This document shows, one piece after another, positions 52,401-62,779 of a DNA stretch of 64,000 bases. The stretch is from Cordylochernes scorpioides (taxonomy: Eukaryota > Arthropoda > Arachnida > Pseudoscorpiones > Chernetidae). The stretch is from NCBI GenBank assembly GCA_030710605.1, contig CP092865.1, positions 26,414,947-26,478,946 of the forward strand, written 5' to 3'. The position numbers and the translations under genes were made by a program. Numbering within the stretch: the first letter of the stretch is position 1; each line of letters starts with the position of its first letter. The notes beneath the pieces are model-generated. The model ran no database searches and was not told the DNA's origin. It saw only the letters and a list, made by a program, of their open reading frames with translations.

Positions 52401-55400
52401 TATGCCTTAAGCCAGGCAGTAGTTTCATCAAATTGTTTTTTTAATGTATATTCCTTAGCTCAATTAAAGAAATCTCTGATCAAAATTATTTTATTATTCC
52501 CACAACTGCAAAACATTATCGTAACATACTCATGTATACCAAAATCAAGCAACAGCTAATCTATATATATAAAAATGGATGTTTGTTGGTCCGTCCGTCC
52601 GTTTGTCAGTGATAATCTTCTACATCGCTCAACCAATCGTGATGAAACTTTGGGAAGATGTTTAGTATACTACCGGGATGGTTTATGGCTAATTACTCTT
52701 TAGAAATAACCTTTCGTTGCATTTTTATTTACAATAAAACGTAAATTCACTCGCAATCTGCGCCCCTCTCGCGGCAGACGGGGGATGGCGGCGCGCGACG
52801 ATTGGCTGCCGGCGCAGCACGTGACCTCCCTGCCTCCCCCCGCCGAGTAAATGAGATCTCCCGGCTGACGGCCGAGCAGCGCCCTCTAGAACGCGTTACG
52901 ATTTTGACGGCGCGGGGCGCTCCCGGTTGGACAGTTGCGCGGGGGCAGAGTGACCTCGCGGGTGCCCTCCGGGAACTACGTCCATCTTCCATATGTAATA
53001 TACATTTAATCGTGTAAACCCGGGCGTTGCCCGGGTCATTCGTCTACAAATTCGCAGTAGTTCACTAATTCAAACCAAAATATCCATACATAGGTAAAAG
53101 AATACTGGGAAGACTGACATTTATTAATGCAGTGATTATAATCAATGATTACAATGAAGGGCTATATTGTCTATATATATAAAAATCACTTTCAAATATT
53201 AACGTAACGTTCCATTCTCAATCCCGTTGGGCTTTAGATCGGCTAAAACATTTTTATCTTTATTAGTGAATATTAACTTTACTGTACTGAATAGTTTAGT
53301 ATAATGTTAATTCAACATATTACAATTTAGCCACTGCAACGCGTGGCCGGGTTCGCTGTGTAGTATACTATCAGGACGATTTCTGGCGAATTATTTTAGA
53401 ATAATATTTATAGCAATAAATATAGCGAAATTAAGACGTAGTGATAATATTCTGTGTTTGTGCATATATAAATATTTTACAGAAAATGTGAGAACGTTCT
53501 ATTAGAATATCTCGAAAACAAAAAACAATACATATAATAACATATACAATATACAATACATATACATTTTATCTTTATAAGTGAATATTGACTTTACTGT
53601 ACTGAATAGTTTAGTATAATGTTAATTTAACATATTACAATTTAGCCACAGCAAGGCGTGGCCGGGTCCACTAGTAATATATAAATAACAATAAAAATAG
53701 CAGGAAATCTCATTCATCTTTATTTATAACATATATATGGTAAAATATTTTGTTGAGATGAGAGATTAATTGTTGGTTCTTTTGATACATGAGCATTTCA
53801 TGTTGGTGTAGTCGTGGCATCTTGAAAAAAAAAAACATTTTCTATTATTATTTGTTTTAATTGAGCGATTATGAAATATATAAGAATAGAATGCCTGATT
53901 TAAGGCGTAAAGAAGAAAATAAAAGATTACATATTTACATATCTACAAAAATATTTGAGCCGGTCAACGGGAATCCACAACAAGGAGTTTACAAAGGGAA
54001 AGTCGCGACATCTGGCGGTCGACTTAACAGAGTAGTTTGTTTTTATAACAATATAATTTTTATTTAGAATAAGTTTTTATATAACACCTATATGTAGATG
54101 TAAATTTTGCCGGGAGGAAATTGACCTATAAAAGCAATGGTCGCCTCTTCCGTCAAATTAAACGTTCAAACTAGGTGCCATCTATTGACCGTCGCCACAA
54201 ACTAGCGGCCTCGGGTCGGTGACAAAGCCACAGCACTAGCTTTGGCAAACTGAGGAGCATTCATCTGGAGACCATGGTTTCGGAATAATGTCCCTTTTCA
54301 GCCCAGGACGGACCTTATTAATCTGCCAAAGAGGTTCTTTAGCTGGCAAAGTGGCTAGGCCAAATCTATGGCCAAAATATAGATGGAAATATATTGTCAG
54401 GAGAAAAATCACCAATGCAAATGCATTTTAAATTTTATGGTTAACAAATAAAACAGCATTTAAACCAATGATGTTATAATATTTAAAATATGAAGCTAAA
54501 AACATAAAGAATAAAATAAACATATCTTAAAGGTTTTCCTGGTCTGCATTCATAGTTTTTTTTTAGAAAGGAGGAGTCCAGAGCAGTTTTCTATATTGAA
54601 CATTTGGCAGACAGGGTTGACAAACGTATTTGAGGTGGTTGCGCGGATGCTCGCGGGATGTTTCACAATTACCTCAAACATGTTTGTAGATCCTGTCTAC
54701 CTGTCTGTCTGTTATATGTTTCACTTTATCTTGACGACAATAAAGATTTGGGTCGAAACATTGAGAAAACCATAAAAAAAAACTTTCTCTGGCCGAAATG
54801 TTCTCATCCCTAAAGAAATTCCAGTTTCCTCCAGCTTACCTGGATGAAGGAAGCGTTGATGTACGTCGATTGGTTCCTGTACGGTGACGGGGGTAGGATC
54901 ACCCGGTTGGCGTCATCTGGACAGGTCACGTGTTAGCGTGTGTCATGGGACAGGAGGTTGGTAGCTCTCACATGGGATGATGAAGTCATATCTGTTCTTG
55001 TTCATGTTGAACTCCATCGTGCCCACACAGGCGGACTTTGGGTCTTCGATCACCTCGCTCAGTTTCTGACACAACACCATAGCGCCGATATAATAACCCA
55101 TTTTTATAAAGTTTTGACGATTACAATTTTCCAACATAGCATTTTTCCCTGAATGAATGGGTCAATAGGAAGATGATACAAGATCATGAACTTGACATAC
55201 GACGGATATTTTTTAAATTATAAAACTTTTGTAATCTGAAACAAACCGAACTGTCTTTGCAAATATTATGGGAGGGACAGGTGCCATCTCAGGATTAGAT
55301 CGTTTAGAAAATTTTAATGCCGTTTTTGCGCTCTTTTTATGTAAAAATGAAGATAGTATAATATAAAGACATACATAAATAGAAAATATAGACAGACAAT

Positions 55401-58400
55401 ACTCGCCCTCTGTTTGAAGCTAAGTTAGGGTTTCCAGTCGGTGCCGCAATACGTAGAGGTGATACCAGAAAAGAAGTAAGGGACTCACCTCAAACTCCAT
55501 CTGGAACCCAGTCTTGTTGGCCTGTGGAGAGGTCTCCCGTAGAGCCAGGCAGTGGTCCCGGATGTGCTGGACCTCGAGTTCTGTGTCGCCGAACTGGGCG
55601 GCTTCTAGCAGGGCGCGGTACACGAACATGTACTGTTTCTGTACCACGCACAGCACAGAACATTACAGTAGGTAATAAATATGGTACACGGGGGCATGTA
55701 CTGTTTCTGTACCATGCACAGCACAGAACATTACAGTAGGTAATAAATATGGTACACGGACATGTACTGTTTATGTACCACGCACAGCACAGAACATTAC
55801 AGTAGGTAATAAATATGGTACACGGGCATGTACTGTTTCTGTACCATGCACAGCACAGAACATTACAGTAGGTAATAAATATGGTACACGGGGGCATGTA
55901 CTGTTTCTGTACCATGCACAGCACAGAACATTACAGTAGGTAATAAATATGGTACACGGACATGTACTGTTTCTGTACCACGCACAGCACAGAACATTAC
56001 AGTAGGTAATAAATATGGTACACGGGGGCATGTACTGTTTCTGTACCACACATAGTACAGTACATTATAGTAGGTAATATATACGGTACAAGGAAGATGT
56101 ACTGTTTCTGTACCACGCGCAGCACAGAACATTACAGCTGGTAATAAATAACGGAGAACAGGTGCTTATTCAATAGTATAACACAAAGCCCATTGAATGT
56201 AATAAGGGCATCTTTTGTACCATAGAAGTTATGAACATAAAAACATGTACTGTTTCTGTACCACACACAGTACATTGTCAGAACATTACAACAGGTAATA
56301 AATAACGGAGAACACGTGATGATTTAATAGGATACACAAAGCCCATAGAATGTCGGCATCTTGTACCATAGAAGTTATGAACACAAGAACATGTACTGTT
56401 TCTGTACAACGGTAACACAGTACATTGGCAGAACATTGCAACAGGCAATAAATAACGGAGAACACGTGATGATTTAATAGGATACACAAAGCCCATAGAA
56501 TGTCGGCATCTTGTACCATAGAAGTTATGAACACAAGAACATATACGTTTATGTTCAAGATAGAGCCTGACAATGTCAGATTATCTTGTATCACAGATGG
56601 TGTAAGCAAAGCATGTACTGTATCAGTACAATACATGGTTCAAGGAATCTCAGACCAGACTACGTGACTGTATTATCGTTCACTGCATAAACAAGATTAC
56701 AAGAGGCGGAATCGTAGAGTATTATTTCTAAGAAGGGATAAAAACTAACGGCAAAAATTTGTAATTCTTTATTAACGAAGTATAAGCTTGGCGTTATATC
56801 TGGTTAATAGAGAATCTCGTCGTTGTTAACTTTTATCCCTTTTCATAAACAAGATTTACACTGGCAAAAAACATGGTAAAAAGTATCAGAATGATTGGAT
56901 TTCCTATCCCCAACGTCGGTCATTATTTATCGTTATCTCTGTTACGAAGATATTGGATAAGTGACATCCAGTTGACGTCTCTTCCAACATTTAGTTCATG
57001 ATCAGGTGATAACGTCACACCATCAATGATTGCGACACTTTAGGATGTCAAATCACTGTAGCCTTCGCATAGAGCATCACCTATGCAATATTTACACAAG
57101 TAGTGAACAACATTTGTCTTTATACATAATTGAGTATTTGTAGCATTTTGTATCCGCTATATCAATTAAAAGAAATCGACGGCGGAATGTCGATGAACTT
57201 TCACCATTTATCGAGTAATTGGAAAATTCACGACTCGTAGAAGGCTTTGGCTTTGTTGAGGAAGAATCCATCGAGGAGAGTTTTGACAACTTCCGAAGAA
57301 TATAACTCCACGCCGTTAAGAAACGTTTTAAGGAGAAAGGTCAGGGGAGTATGTATCAAAACATCAGGGCAAGTAGGACTGAAGTAAACTATGTCATCAT
57401 CATGGAATAAGTACAAACAACAACAACAAGGATGGTATATCATCACCACCACAAAGAGTTTGTACCAGAGATTGAACGAGGAAGTTCCGCTGTCTCCTCA
57501 GGCTGGCCACGGCCTCGTAGACGTCGACCTGCCCCTCCTCCTCCAGCTGCTGCAGGAGCGTGTCGACCGCCACCAGGGTCCCCGTGCGGCCCACACCGGC
57601 GCTAGACCCACAGACGTCACAGCCAGTCCATCACTACACAGGCGTCTTCAACAGACCTGCAGTGCACCAGCAGAGGTCCGCGGTCCGAGCAGTAGTGCTG
57701 GTTGACCCTCTTGATGAATCGGAGCAGCCAGGAGGGTTGTTCGGGGGCCAGGAAGTCCCTCCACTGGGTGTAGTGGAAGTGGAGGACCTCGCGTTCATTG
57801 CCTCCTCCTTCCTGGTTGGGTCCGGCGGGCTGCGACCACAGTTTGTTCCTTCAACAATTTCTACATCTGCTGTGAGAGCTGTTTAGGATCATTACACTTC
57901 TAAACACCTTACTAGCCTTCTTTCATCCGAGAGACGTCATATATTTGTAGCAAATGAGGACAAAGACATTAAATAGTAAGTAACAGTGTGTAATTATAAA
58001 CATTTATATTTGAAAACTGTGGTCTTGAGTGACTCTGTGATCATGCGAATGTATCAGTTCCATCTGGGCTGATTTAGAATAAGCCACACACACAGCATAC
58101 ACACATATACATCACACACAGGATTCCAATGTGTTTAAATCATCCGTTACTCATTCGTCGCGACGCGGAAGAAGTATTCCCCGATTGATATTCATAAGAT
58201 CTCTGCAAATGTTTGCAAAACCTCTAGAAATAATCGTTAAATTTTGGAAAGAAATCCTTAACCTCTAAATCTCTAGAATTTCGATCCTTTTAAAAGTAGA
58301 CGAACTTTGCCTTCTTATCTCTCCAAGCTAAATCATTCATGGAGAAGTTCAGGAATCTTGCAGAGACGTTTTTTTTTTAAAGTCTAGAGCTATATGGGGG

Positions 58401-61400
58401 GGTCTTTCGAAGGTAAAGCCGCATTGCTCTTAACTTTCCAAACTCTAGAGGGATAGAGAACATTGAAAAGTACAGTAGATTGTACGTACCCCGACATGTT
58501 TGATGTGGAATCTCCGCATGACGTGGTCCGAGTAGGTCTTACAGCTGGCCTGGGAGATGACAAACATCTTCTCCACCTCGAGGGGATCGTCTTCACTCCA
58601 GTACTCCGCGCATTTCATCTGGAAACACATCTTGGTGAGATACATTGTGGCATTATAGCAGAGGGAATTAGATCCTTCAAACATCAATTTTAGCTTTGTC
58701 AGGTAAAGATAAGATGTTATGAAACATTTTATATAATGTTTTATGTATAAAAATAAAGTTGCATAGATATTTTTTTCTATGTTCAATGAAACTTACAGGC
58801 CATAGACTTGCGTCGTTCCAAAAGTGAACAGGTTTCACACTTAACCTCTCACATTGCACACGAAAACGTAAAATTTACACAATTTGGAAACATTCATCAA
58901 TGCTAAAATTCAGCGAGGATAACCATGTAAAGGAAGTTTCACGTATCATTTCTATTCTACCGGACAAATCCCAAGGATATCAACAGTTTTCCCTTTCACA
59001 TTACAAGACAACGTATAAATAAACTCCGTCATGTTAATAAATACTCAATGTGAAAACCTGTGTTAGGACAGTTGCATATACTTTATTCTTCTTTGCAAAT
59101 TGAACTGATCACAACAGTGAATATGTTTTCACGATAATTTCATTTTGCATTTATAACAAAAAAGATATATTTGAACTTTTCAAAAGTATTGCAATTACAC
59201 GAATATACATTTCTATTTTACGAGGCGCAGTTAAAATTTACAACAATCCTTTTATAGGTTCGATATTTCAACAAGCAGCAGCCGCTAATCTCTGCATAAA
59301 TTCGACCCGGAATCCAAGAAGGATAAAAGACCAAACAAGAATATAAAGTATCAATAAGCAAATTGGCAATCAGCTACACCCAGTCTTGGAGGTGATACAT
59401 AGCAGATACTGAGTGGCTTCTACAGTGTCATCTTCTCTTTCATTTGTTTATCGATAATCTCAACTTTTGTGCTGAATTGTATAACTGTAAGCATCAAAGT
59501 GGTCTAGTTTATGTCAATTTACATTAAAATTCATAAAGAAATTGGTGCAATGAGGCACATACCTTCCCGTGTTCCTCCGTGCAGGTGAGCATCACCACCA
59601 CCGTGACTTGATGTTCCCAGATCATTCTCCAGAAGTCTCCGATAGTCCTGGGAAGTGGTCCCTGAGCGCAGATGAAAGTCTTCCTTCCTTTGTAGCCCTG
59701 GACCACAGCCATCAGTGGAGGAGCAGATAATGAAGCTTTTAGAATACTGATCTACTTGAATTTAAAATATGCACCCCATTCTAATCAACCGCTGACTTTT
59801 TCATCATTTACCTTTAATGATCAATTAGGGGAAAAAATGGAAAAAGATTTTAATTATAGATAAGAGATCGTTTAAACAAATTAGAAGGAACTTGGCGGAG
59901 ATTTCATTTGGAAGACTGTTTTCTTTTTGATAGATGTAAAAATACGATGAAAACTGATTGTAATAAGGTTCTTTTGATTATATGAAAACCTTTTATAACT
60001 CTTTTAGAAATATATATATATATAAAGAACCTTTTGAAAATAGAGCAATCCATAAATAAATCTTTAAATAAAAAGACATATATTGGATCAAAATTTATTT
60101 ATTTTACCAATATATATATTTCAGTTGGGTGAACGCCCACCTTTATCAAGGTATTATAACATTTTGTGGTAATATAAGGAATTATAACATTAAATGTTAT
60201 AATACCTTGATAAAGGTTGGCGTTCAGTCAACTGAAATATTGGTGAAATAAATAAAATTTTGATCCAATATATGCATTTTTATTTAAATATAAAGAACTA
60301 TAACAATTCACGGAAACACTCTCTAGCTAAGCTATTCATTAGGGGAAAAAGTTCTATAACAAAAACCTTTATTATAGGAGAGATTATTTATATAACAAAC
60401 TCTCTCTGTAACGTCCCTCCTTATTGCGAAAAACCTCTTTATAACGAAAAATTCTATAAAAATACTTTATAACGCCAAATTTCCCCTCTATAACGAAAAA
60501 CATCTATAACAAAAATTGCCCTGTTTCTTTCAACTCTTTTAATTAGAGTTAAGAATGTTTTATTGGATATATTACATAAAATTCCGCAATGTTTTTTTAC
60601 TTATAATAATAATAATAATAATAATAAGGCCTTGTTTATCAGTTATAAACTATACACGAAAGTGTTTTTTTTTAAATCAAAATATTTCACTAAATAGTAA
60701 GACTTTAATGTTACAGTGTTGCCCTTCATTAATCGTAAATTTAACAAATATTAATATTCTGTGATTATTATTTTTTCTATCTTTCTAAAATAAAAACGTC
60801 ACAGAAGAATAAAATGATCGCAGGAGTTAGTAAGTTAAGTAATTAAAACTAAATATTTCAATTAATTATACAATATTTAAAAAATTATTTAAATAATTGG
60901 AGCTATTTTTAATCAATAGATATACCATTTTAAAATACGAAAACTAGAGAGAAAAAAAAGAGAATTCTCTTTAATCCAATTATAGGTTTTATAAGAAATT
61001 CTCTAAACAAAAAATAATCCTTTTTTAAAATTGTGTTCCAAATATTTATCATTTTATGGATGTTTTGTTATATGTGTTCATTATTTCAACAATGAAAATA
61101 TCTATTAAATGTATTTAGGAATATGTTACGATTGATATTTTTGAAATTTGTATTTTAAATCTTTTTAATGATAAATATATATAAATACATCATTATAAAA
61201 TTTAGAGCTCTATTATAGAATGTATTTAATAGATATCAAATATTTGGGTTTATCTTTACATAAAATTTATAATTTAAAACATAAATTTCTACTTTTCGGG
61301 AGGTGATTGGGGTATTGTGAATATACGTTCAATAAATTTGATGTTTTTTGAATGACAAACTTATTTATTAAGAAAAAAGGCATCTCCTTAACATGCAACT

Positions 61401-62572
61401 GAAAGTTGCTGATGGCTTACGCCATCTATCGGAATAAATATAAGCTATTCTCGTTGATTTTTGATTATTCCAAAATTGGCCAATGGCGTAAGCCATCAGA
61501 AACTTTCAGTTGCACGTTAAGGAGATGCCTTTTTTCTTAATTTATGCACCTTATCCCAGTACAATATCACATTTGTACTATTTTTTCACAAACTTATTTA
61601 TATTCATATATGTTATATATTTTTGTGATAGATATTATTTGCTTGTTTTATAAATACAAGAGTATTATACCAATGGTATGCAGTCGTTATAGCTTGAAAA
61701 TATAATGAAACAACTTTAAATCACAATTTGATTTAATTGAGCTCTGATATAATACCTGACTTGAGACGTAAAGAAGGAATAATATAAAATACTTGATAAC
61801 GTATTAACATATTTACCATAAAGTTACATAAAACCAAATGAAAACAACAACAGTAGGTTTATATAGTTTAAAGCCGCGCTATCTGGTGGTCGGCTTCACA
61901 GAGTTTGTTTTAGAGAAAATATAATTTAAAATATTTTTATATAACATATATATTTGGGGTCTTGTGACCTTTTAAAACTTAAATATAATATAAAAAAATA
62001 CATGACAGGGATATAAAAGACTTTCCTCTTCTTTAAATTTTGTCCAAGAATGTATACTTTAGATGGAGAAAGGTGTCTGTAATCTCCCTGTTTGAAGTTT
62101 ATATGTTAATTTTGTAATTATTCTTATTTTTTAATTCATAGAAGCATTTTTCTGGCAGACATATTCAATTTTTATCATCATTTTAAAAATTAATATTGTT
62201 TTTTTAGCTATCAAAATATTTGCAATTGTAGTTTCTTTTTTGTTTTGTCGTGTTCTTTTTTAAGCAATAAAATATATAGAACTAAGGTGTAATATTCAAT
62301 TCAAGCATATGGAACCAACATCGATTCATTTTTAAAACAAAGCAAAATCATAAGCTTATACAACTTTCACTTTTTCATACACTCCCAATTACATTTTTTA
62401 TAAAAAAAAACGCTGCGAATCTTCACACAGTGTGAGTCATAAAGAGAGATATGAAAGTATCAAGAAAGGTCACAAAGAGACTATGGCGAACTCACCTCGA
62501 CAAAGTTGGCGTTGATATAGTCCGACCCCGTCATCCCGTCAATGGTCTGGAGTGTCACTCGGGTCTGGTCGT
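49390..62572 (-). CDS. Receptor-type protein tyrosine phosphatase, D1-D2 part
   Basis: Eleven exons (77, 135, 129, 173, 136, 150, 94, 77, 264, 309 and 84 bp) join through GT-AG introns into 541 codons plus a stop, without any frame break. They encode two tandem PTP domains, the cytosolic half of a receptor PTP, which removes phosphate from tyrosine. D1 has PQGPL-like AQGPLP, the loop [10 protein letters not shown] (nucleophile Cys, CX5R) and a Q-loop region, but TQWRDF in place of WPD. D2 has [20 protein letters not shown] (CX5R kept) and SWVGVQVP where WPD is expected, so D2 is probably regulatory. The KNRY start of D1, the membrane helix and the ectodomain lie beyond 62572 and were not found. 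Subfamily not assigned. Confidence 0.95.
49585..49791. mobile_element. hAT-type MITE with 8-bp target duplication
   Basis: GGTTAGGT stands at 49585-49592 and 49784-49791. Inside, the left end CGGCAAACTGTGGCTC and the right end GTTTGCCGACCCCTG are imperfect inverted termini of the CAGGGGTCGGCAAAC type. GTGGCTCTTT recurs internally. The left end lacks the first bases of the terminus. It lies in the last intron of the phosphatase gene. Confidence 0.8.
49980..50490. repeat. ~71-bp minisatellite carrying the exon 10 donor
   Basis: CATACATACC or CATACC, the complement of the donor GGTATGTATG, recurs at 50064, 50141, 50213, 50283, 50354, 50426 and 50485, mostly 70-77 bp apart, with AAGCTAAGACCCAGGATT and CAAATTTATCGTCCAAGAGG between. 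The last unit is the genuine donor of the exon ending at 50490. Degenerate units continue towards 49860. Confidence 0.9.
50490..50798 (-). CDS. PTP exon 10: D2 catalytic-loop half
   Basis: 103 codons, phase 0. Acceptor CCCCAG|AACTGT, donor GCTCTG|GTATGT. Contains [20 protein letters not shown] (WPD position degenerate), [19 protein letters not shown] (CX5R loop) and [20 protein letters not shown]-rich. Confidence 0.93.
50826..51150. repeat. ~23-bp minisatellite upstream of exon 10
   Basis: Degenerate copies of GATACAATGACAAAACTGTAG, about 13 of them, from just upstream (in transcription) of the exon 10 acceptor for over 300 bp. Together with the 71-bp array, exon 10 has a tandem array on both sides. 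Confidence 0.8.
51243..51506 (-). CDS. PTP exon 9: D2 first half
   Basis: 88 codons, phase 0. Acceptor GTGCAG|GGCTAC, donor ACAAAG|GTACCA. Starts [19 protein letters not shown], then [20 protein letters not shown] and ends [14 protein letters not shown] replaces the QGPL of active domains. Confidence 0.94.
51510..51910. other. PTP intron, nothing recognised
   Basis: No motif identified apart from a GC-richer segment near 51690-51740. Confidence 0.35.
51915..52225. mobile_element. Foldback element, family C (long arms)
   Basis: Arms of about 130 bp: GAACGCCAACCTTTATCAAGG, AAACAAACTCAGCGCCGCAT on the left; ATGCGGCGCTGAGTTTGTTT, TTGATAAAGGTTGGCGTTTAG on the right, around GTTCTTGCTAGGCGAAGCG. 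The outer termini match the element at 60040-60290. Confidence 0.85.
52230..52558. other. PTP intron, nothing recognised
   Basis: AT-rich with one T run. No signal. Confidence 0.35.
52560..53047 (+). mobile_element. Non-autonomous Helitron
   Basis: Starts TC at an A|T site with TCTATATATATAAAAATGG and ends with the hairpin CCCGGGCGTTGCCCGGG, then CATTCGTCTAC (CTAC where CTRR is usual). The interior includes a GC-rich block (52760-52980) unlike its surroundings, possibly captured. The 3' terminus is shared with 12955-13003. Confidence 0.7.
53170..53674 (+). mobile_element. Second Helitron-like element with repeated 3' end
   Basis: The 5' end TCTATATATATAAAAATCAC resembles the first Helitron; the 3' end AGGCGTGGCCGGGTCCACTAG is followed by T. 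A 100-bp segment with ACTTTACTGTACTGAATAG and ATTACAATTTAGCCAC occurs twice (53265-53365 and 53572-53674), so two 3' termini are present, as in tandem or nested insertion. Confidence 0.7.
53850..54095 (+). repeat. Dispersed repeat E, copy 1
   Basis: Shares with 61725-61955 the blocks CCTGA(T/C)TT(A/G)AG(G/A)CGTAAAGAAG, TTACATATTTAC(A/C)AT and the phrase with C(G/T)(A/C)(C/T)ATCTGG(C/T)GGTCG(A/G)CTT. Class unknown. Confidence 0.6.
54150..54350 (-). mobile_element. Family B segment
   Basis: AAACTAGGTGCCATCTATTG, CGGCCTCGGGTCGGTGACAA and GACCATGGTTTCGG match 35700-35860 in reverse. Confidence 0.65.
54560..54810. other. Possible decayed MITE in PTP intron
   Basis: TCTTGACGACAATAAAGA followed by GGGTCGAAACATTGAGAAA resembles the GACGAAGAC...GTCGAAACGTTGAGAAA phrase of the foldback element near 41500. 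No complete arms seen. Confidence 0.3.
54840..54916 (-). CDS. PTP exon 8: D2 YINA segment
   Basis: 77 bp. Acceptor TGTCCAG|ATGACG completes a Tyr codon from the previous exon; donor ATCCAG|GTAAGC. Reads [20 protein letters not shown] then ASFIQ. Same length and phase as the D1 exon at 62496-62572. Confidence 0.95.
54972..55065 (-). CDS. PTP exon 7: D2 start
   Basis: 94 bp. Acceptor GTGTCAG|AAACTG, donor CCCAT|GTGAGA. Reads [15 protein letters not shown] then [11 protein letters not shown] plus T. The KNRY motif is the phosphotyrosine-recognition loop region. Confidence 0.94.
55489..55638 (-). CDS. PTP exon 6: end of D1 and linker
   Basis: 50 codons, phase 0. Acceptor GGTACAG|AAACAG, donor TTTGAG|GTGAGT. 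Reads [20 protein letters not shown] and ends KTGFQMEFE. The acceptor and first codons are amplified in the adjacent minisatellite. Confidence 0.93.
55628..56640. repeat. ~67-bp then ~147-bp array amplifying the exon 6 acceptor
   Basis: TACTGTTTCTGTACC (minus: GGTACAG|AAACAGTA, the exon 6 acceptor) recurs at 55631, 55699, 55765, 55831, 55899, 55965, 56033 and 56100 with 66-68 bp spacing. It recurs again inside longer units near 56246 and 56393 that add a segment with AAGCCCATAGAATGTCGGC. The first unit is the real acceptor. The unit stays open in several minus frames, giving repeated [12 protein letters not shown] peptides that are artefacts. Confidence 0.93.
56645..57460. other. PTP intron 5, nothing recognised
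   Basis: No repeat or coding signal identified apart from short open frames. Confidence 0.35.
57466..57601 (-). CDS. PTP exon 5: D1 after the catalytic Cys
   Basis: 136 bp. Begins with the last base of the Ser codon in HC-S, then [20 protein letters not shown] and ends [11 protein letters not shown]. Donor TCTCTG|GTACAA. It contains the catalytic Arg and the Q-loop segment. Confidence 0.95.
57602..57656 (-). other. 55-bp intron splitting the catalytic loop codon
   Basis: GTCTGT...GTCTAG, only 55 bp, between CTGCAG and CGCCGG. Removing it restores [10 protein letters not shown] exactly. It is by far the shortest intron of the gene. Confidence 0.9.
57657..57829 (-). CDS. PTP exon 4: D1 WPD-loop region
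   Basis: 173 bp. Acceptor GTCGCAG|CCCGCC, donor CTGCAG|GTCTGT. Reads [20 protein letters not shown], then [20 protein letters not shown] and PLLVHC. The WPD loop reads WRD: the acidic Asp is kept but the Pro is Arg. Confidence 0.93.
57840..58485. other. PTP intron, nothing recognised
   Basis: No structured repeat or coding segment seen. Confidence 0.35.
58490..58618 (-). CDS. PTP exon 3
   Basis: 43 codons, phase 0. Acceptor TTTCCAG|ATGAAA, donor GTCGGG|GTACGT. Reads [20 protein letters not shown] and ends [12 protein letters not shown]-x-x-YW is the usual mid-domain motif. The Met is not a start codon. Confidence 0.95.
58865..59555. other. PTP intron, nothing recognised
   Basis: AT-rich; no feature identified. 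Confidence 0.35.
59563..59697 (-). CDS. PTP exon 2
   Basis: 45 codons, phase 0. Acceptor GGTCCAG|GGCTAC, donor GGGAAG|GTATGT. Reads [20 protein letters not shown], then [18 protein letters not shown] and ends EEHGK. The AQGPL and DFWRM-x-WE motifs are diagnostic. Confidence 0.96.
60040..60290. mobile_element. Foldback element, family C
   Basis: Arms: GACATATATTGGATCAAAAT, CCACCTTTATCAAGGTATT on the left; AATACCTTGATAAAGGTTGG, ATTTTGATCCAATATATGC on the right. The centre has a second small palindrome (TTATAACATTAAATGTTATAA). Confidence 0.85.
60320..60520. repeat. Repeated CTATAACGAAAAA motif
   Basis: (C/T)TATAAC(A/G)(A/C)AAA recurs about ten times. The phrase resembles the subterminal TTCGTTATAA repeats of the Tigger at 37160-39289, so a decayed pogo-type end is possible. 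Confidence 0.45.
60520..61360. other. PTP intron, AT-rich, nothing recognised
   Basis: One (AAT)n run near 60607 and no other feature. Confidence 0.35.
61365..61545. mobile_element. Foldback MITE
   Basis: Left AAGGCATCTCCTTAACATGC, AACTGAAAGTTGCTGATGGC; right CCATCAGAAACTTTCAGTTGC and ACGTTAAGGAGATGCC. The centre has GCCATCTATCGG. Confidence 0.85.
61725..61955 (+). repeat. Dispersed repeat E, copy 2
   Basis: Same orientation as 53850-54095, about 75 percent similar by eye, with CTATCTGGTGGTCGGCTTC as the clearest shared block. Confidence 0.6.
62496..62572 (-). CDS. PTP exon 1 seen: D1 YINA segment
   Basis: 77 bp. Acceptor TGTCCAG|ACGACC, needing T from the previous exon to complete a Tyr codon; donor GTCGAG|GTGAGT. 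Reads [20 protein letters not shown] then ANFVE. The upstream exon with the KNRY motif was not found up to 64000. Confidence 0.95.
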
Positions 62573-62779
62573 CTGGACACCGGGGGTTGACAGAAACATT
62601 GGAAACATCAGATTCCCACATAAGACACGCCATGAGATTCTCAAAATATTCTTACCAAGAAATGTGTTTAAACTACATGATATATGAGCTACAGTCTGGT
62701 GGAATTGACAAGTCTGCTAGGAAGGTTTACCAAATATATGAGCTAGGCATTCCCAATATTTAGTTATCCTATTACAGAA

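Noticed and set aside
55490-56132. Minus frames with repeated [13 protein letters not shown] peptides
   Set aside because: They read through the intron minisatellite beyond the exon 6 acceptor; not spliced coding sequence.
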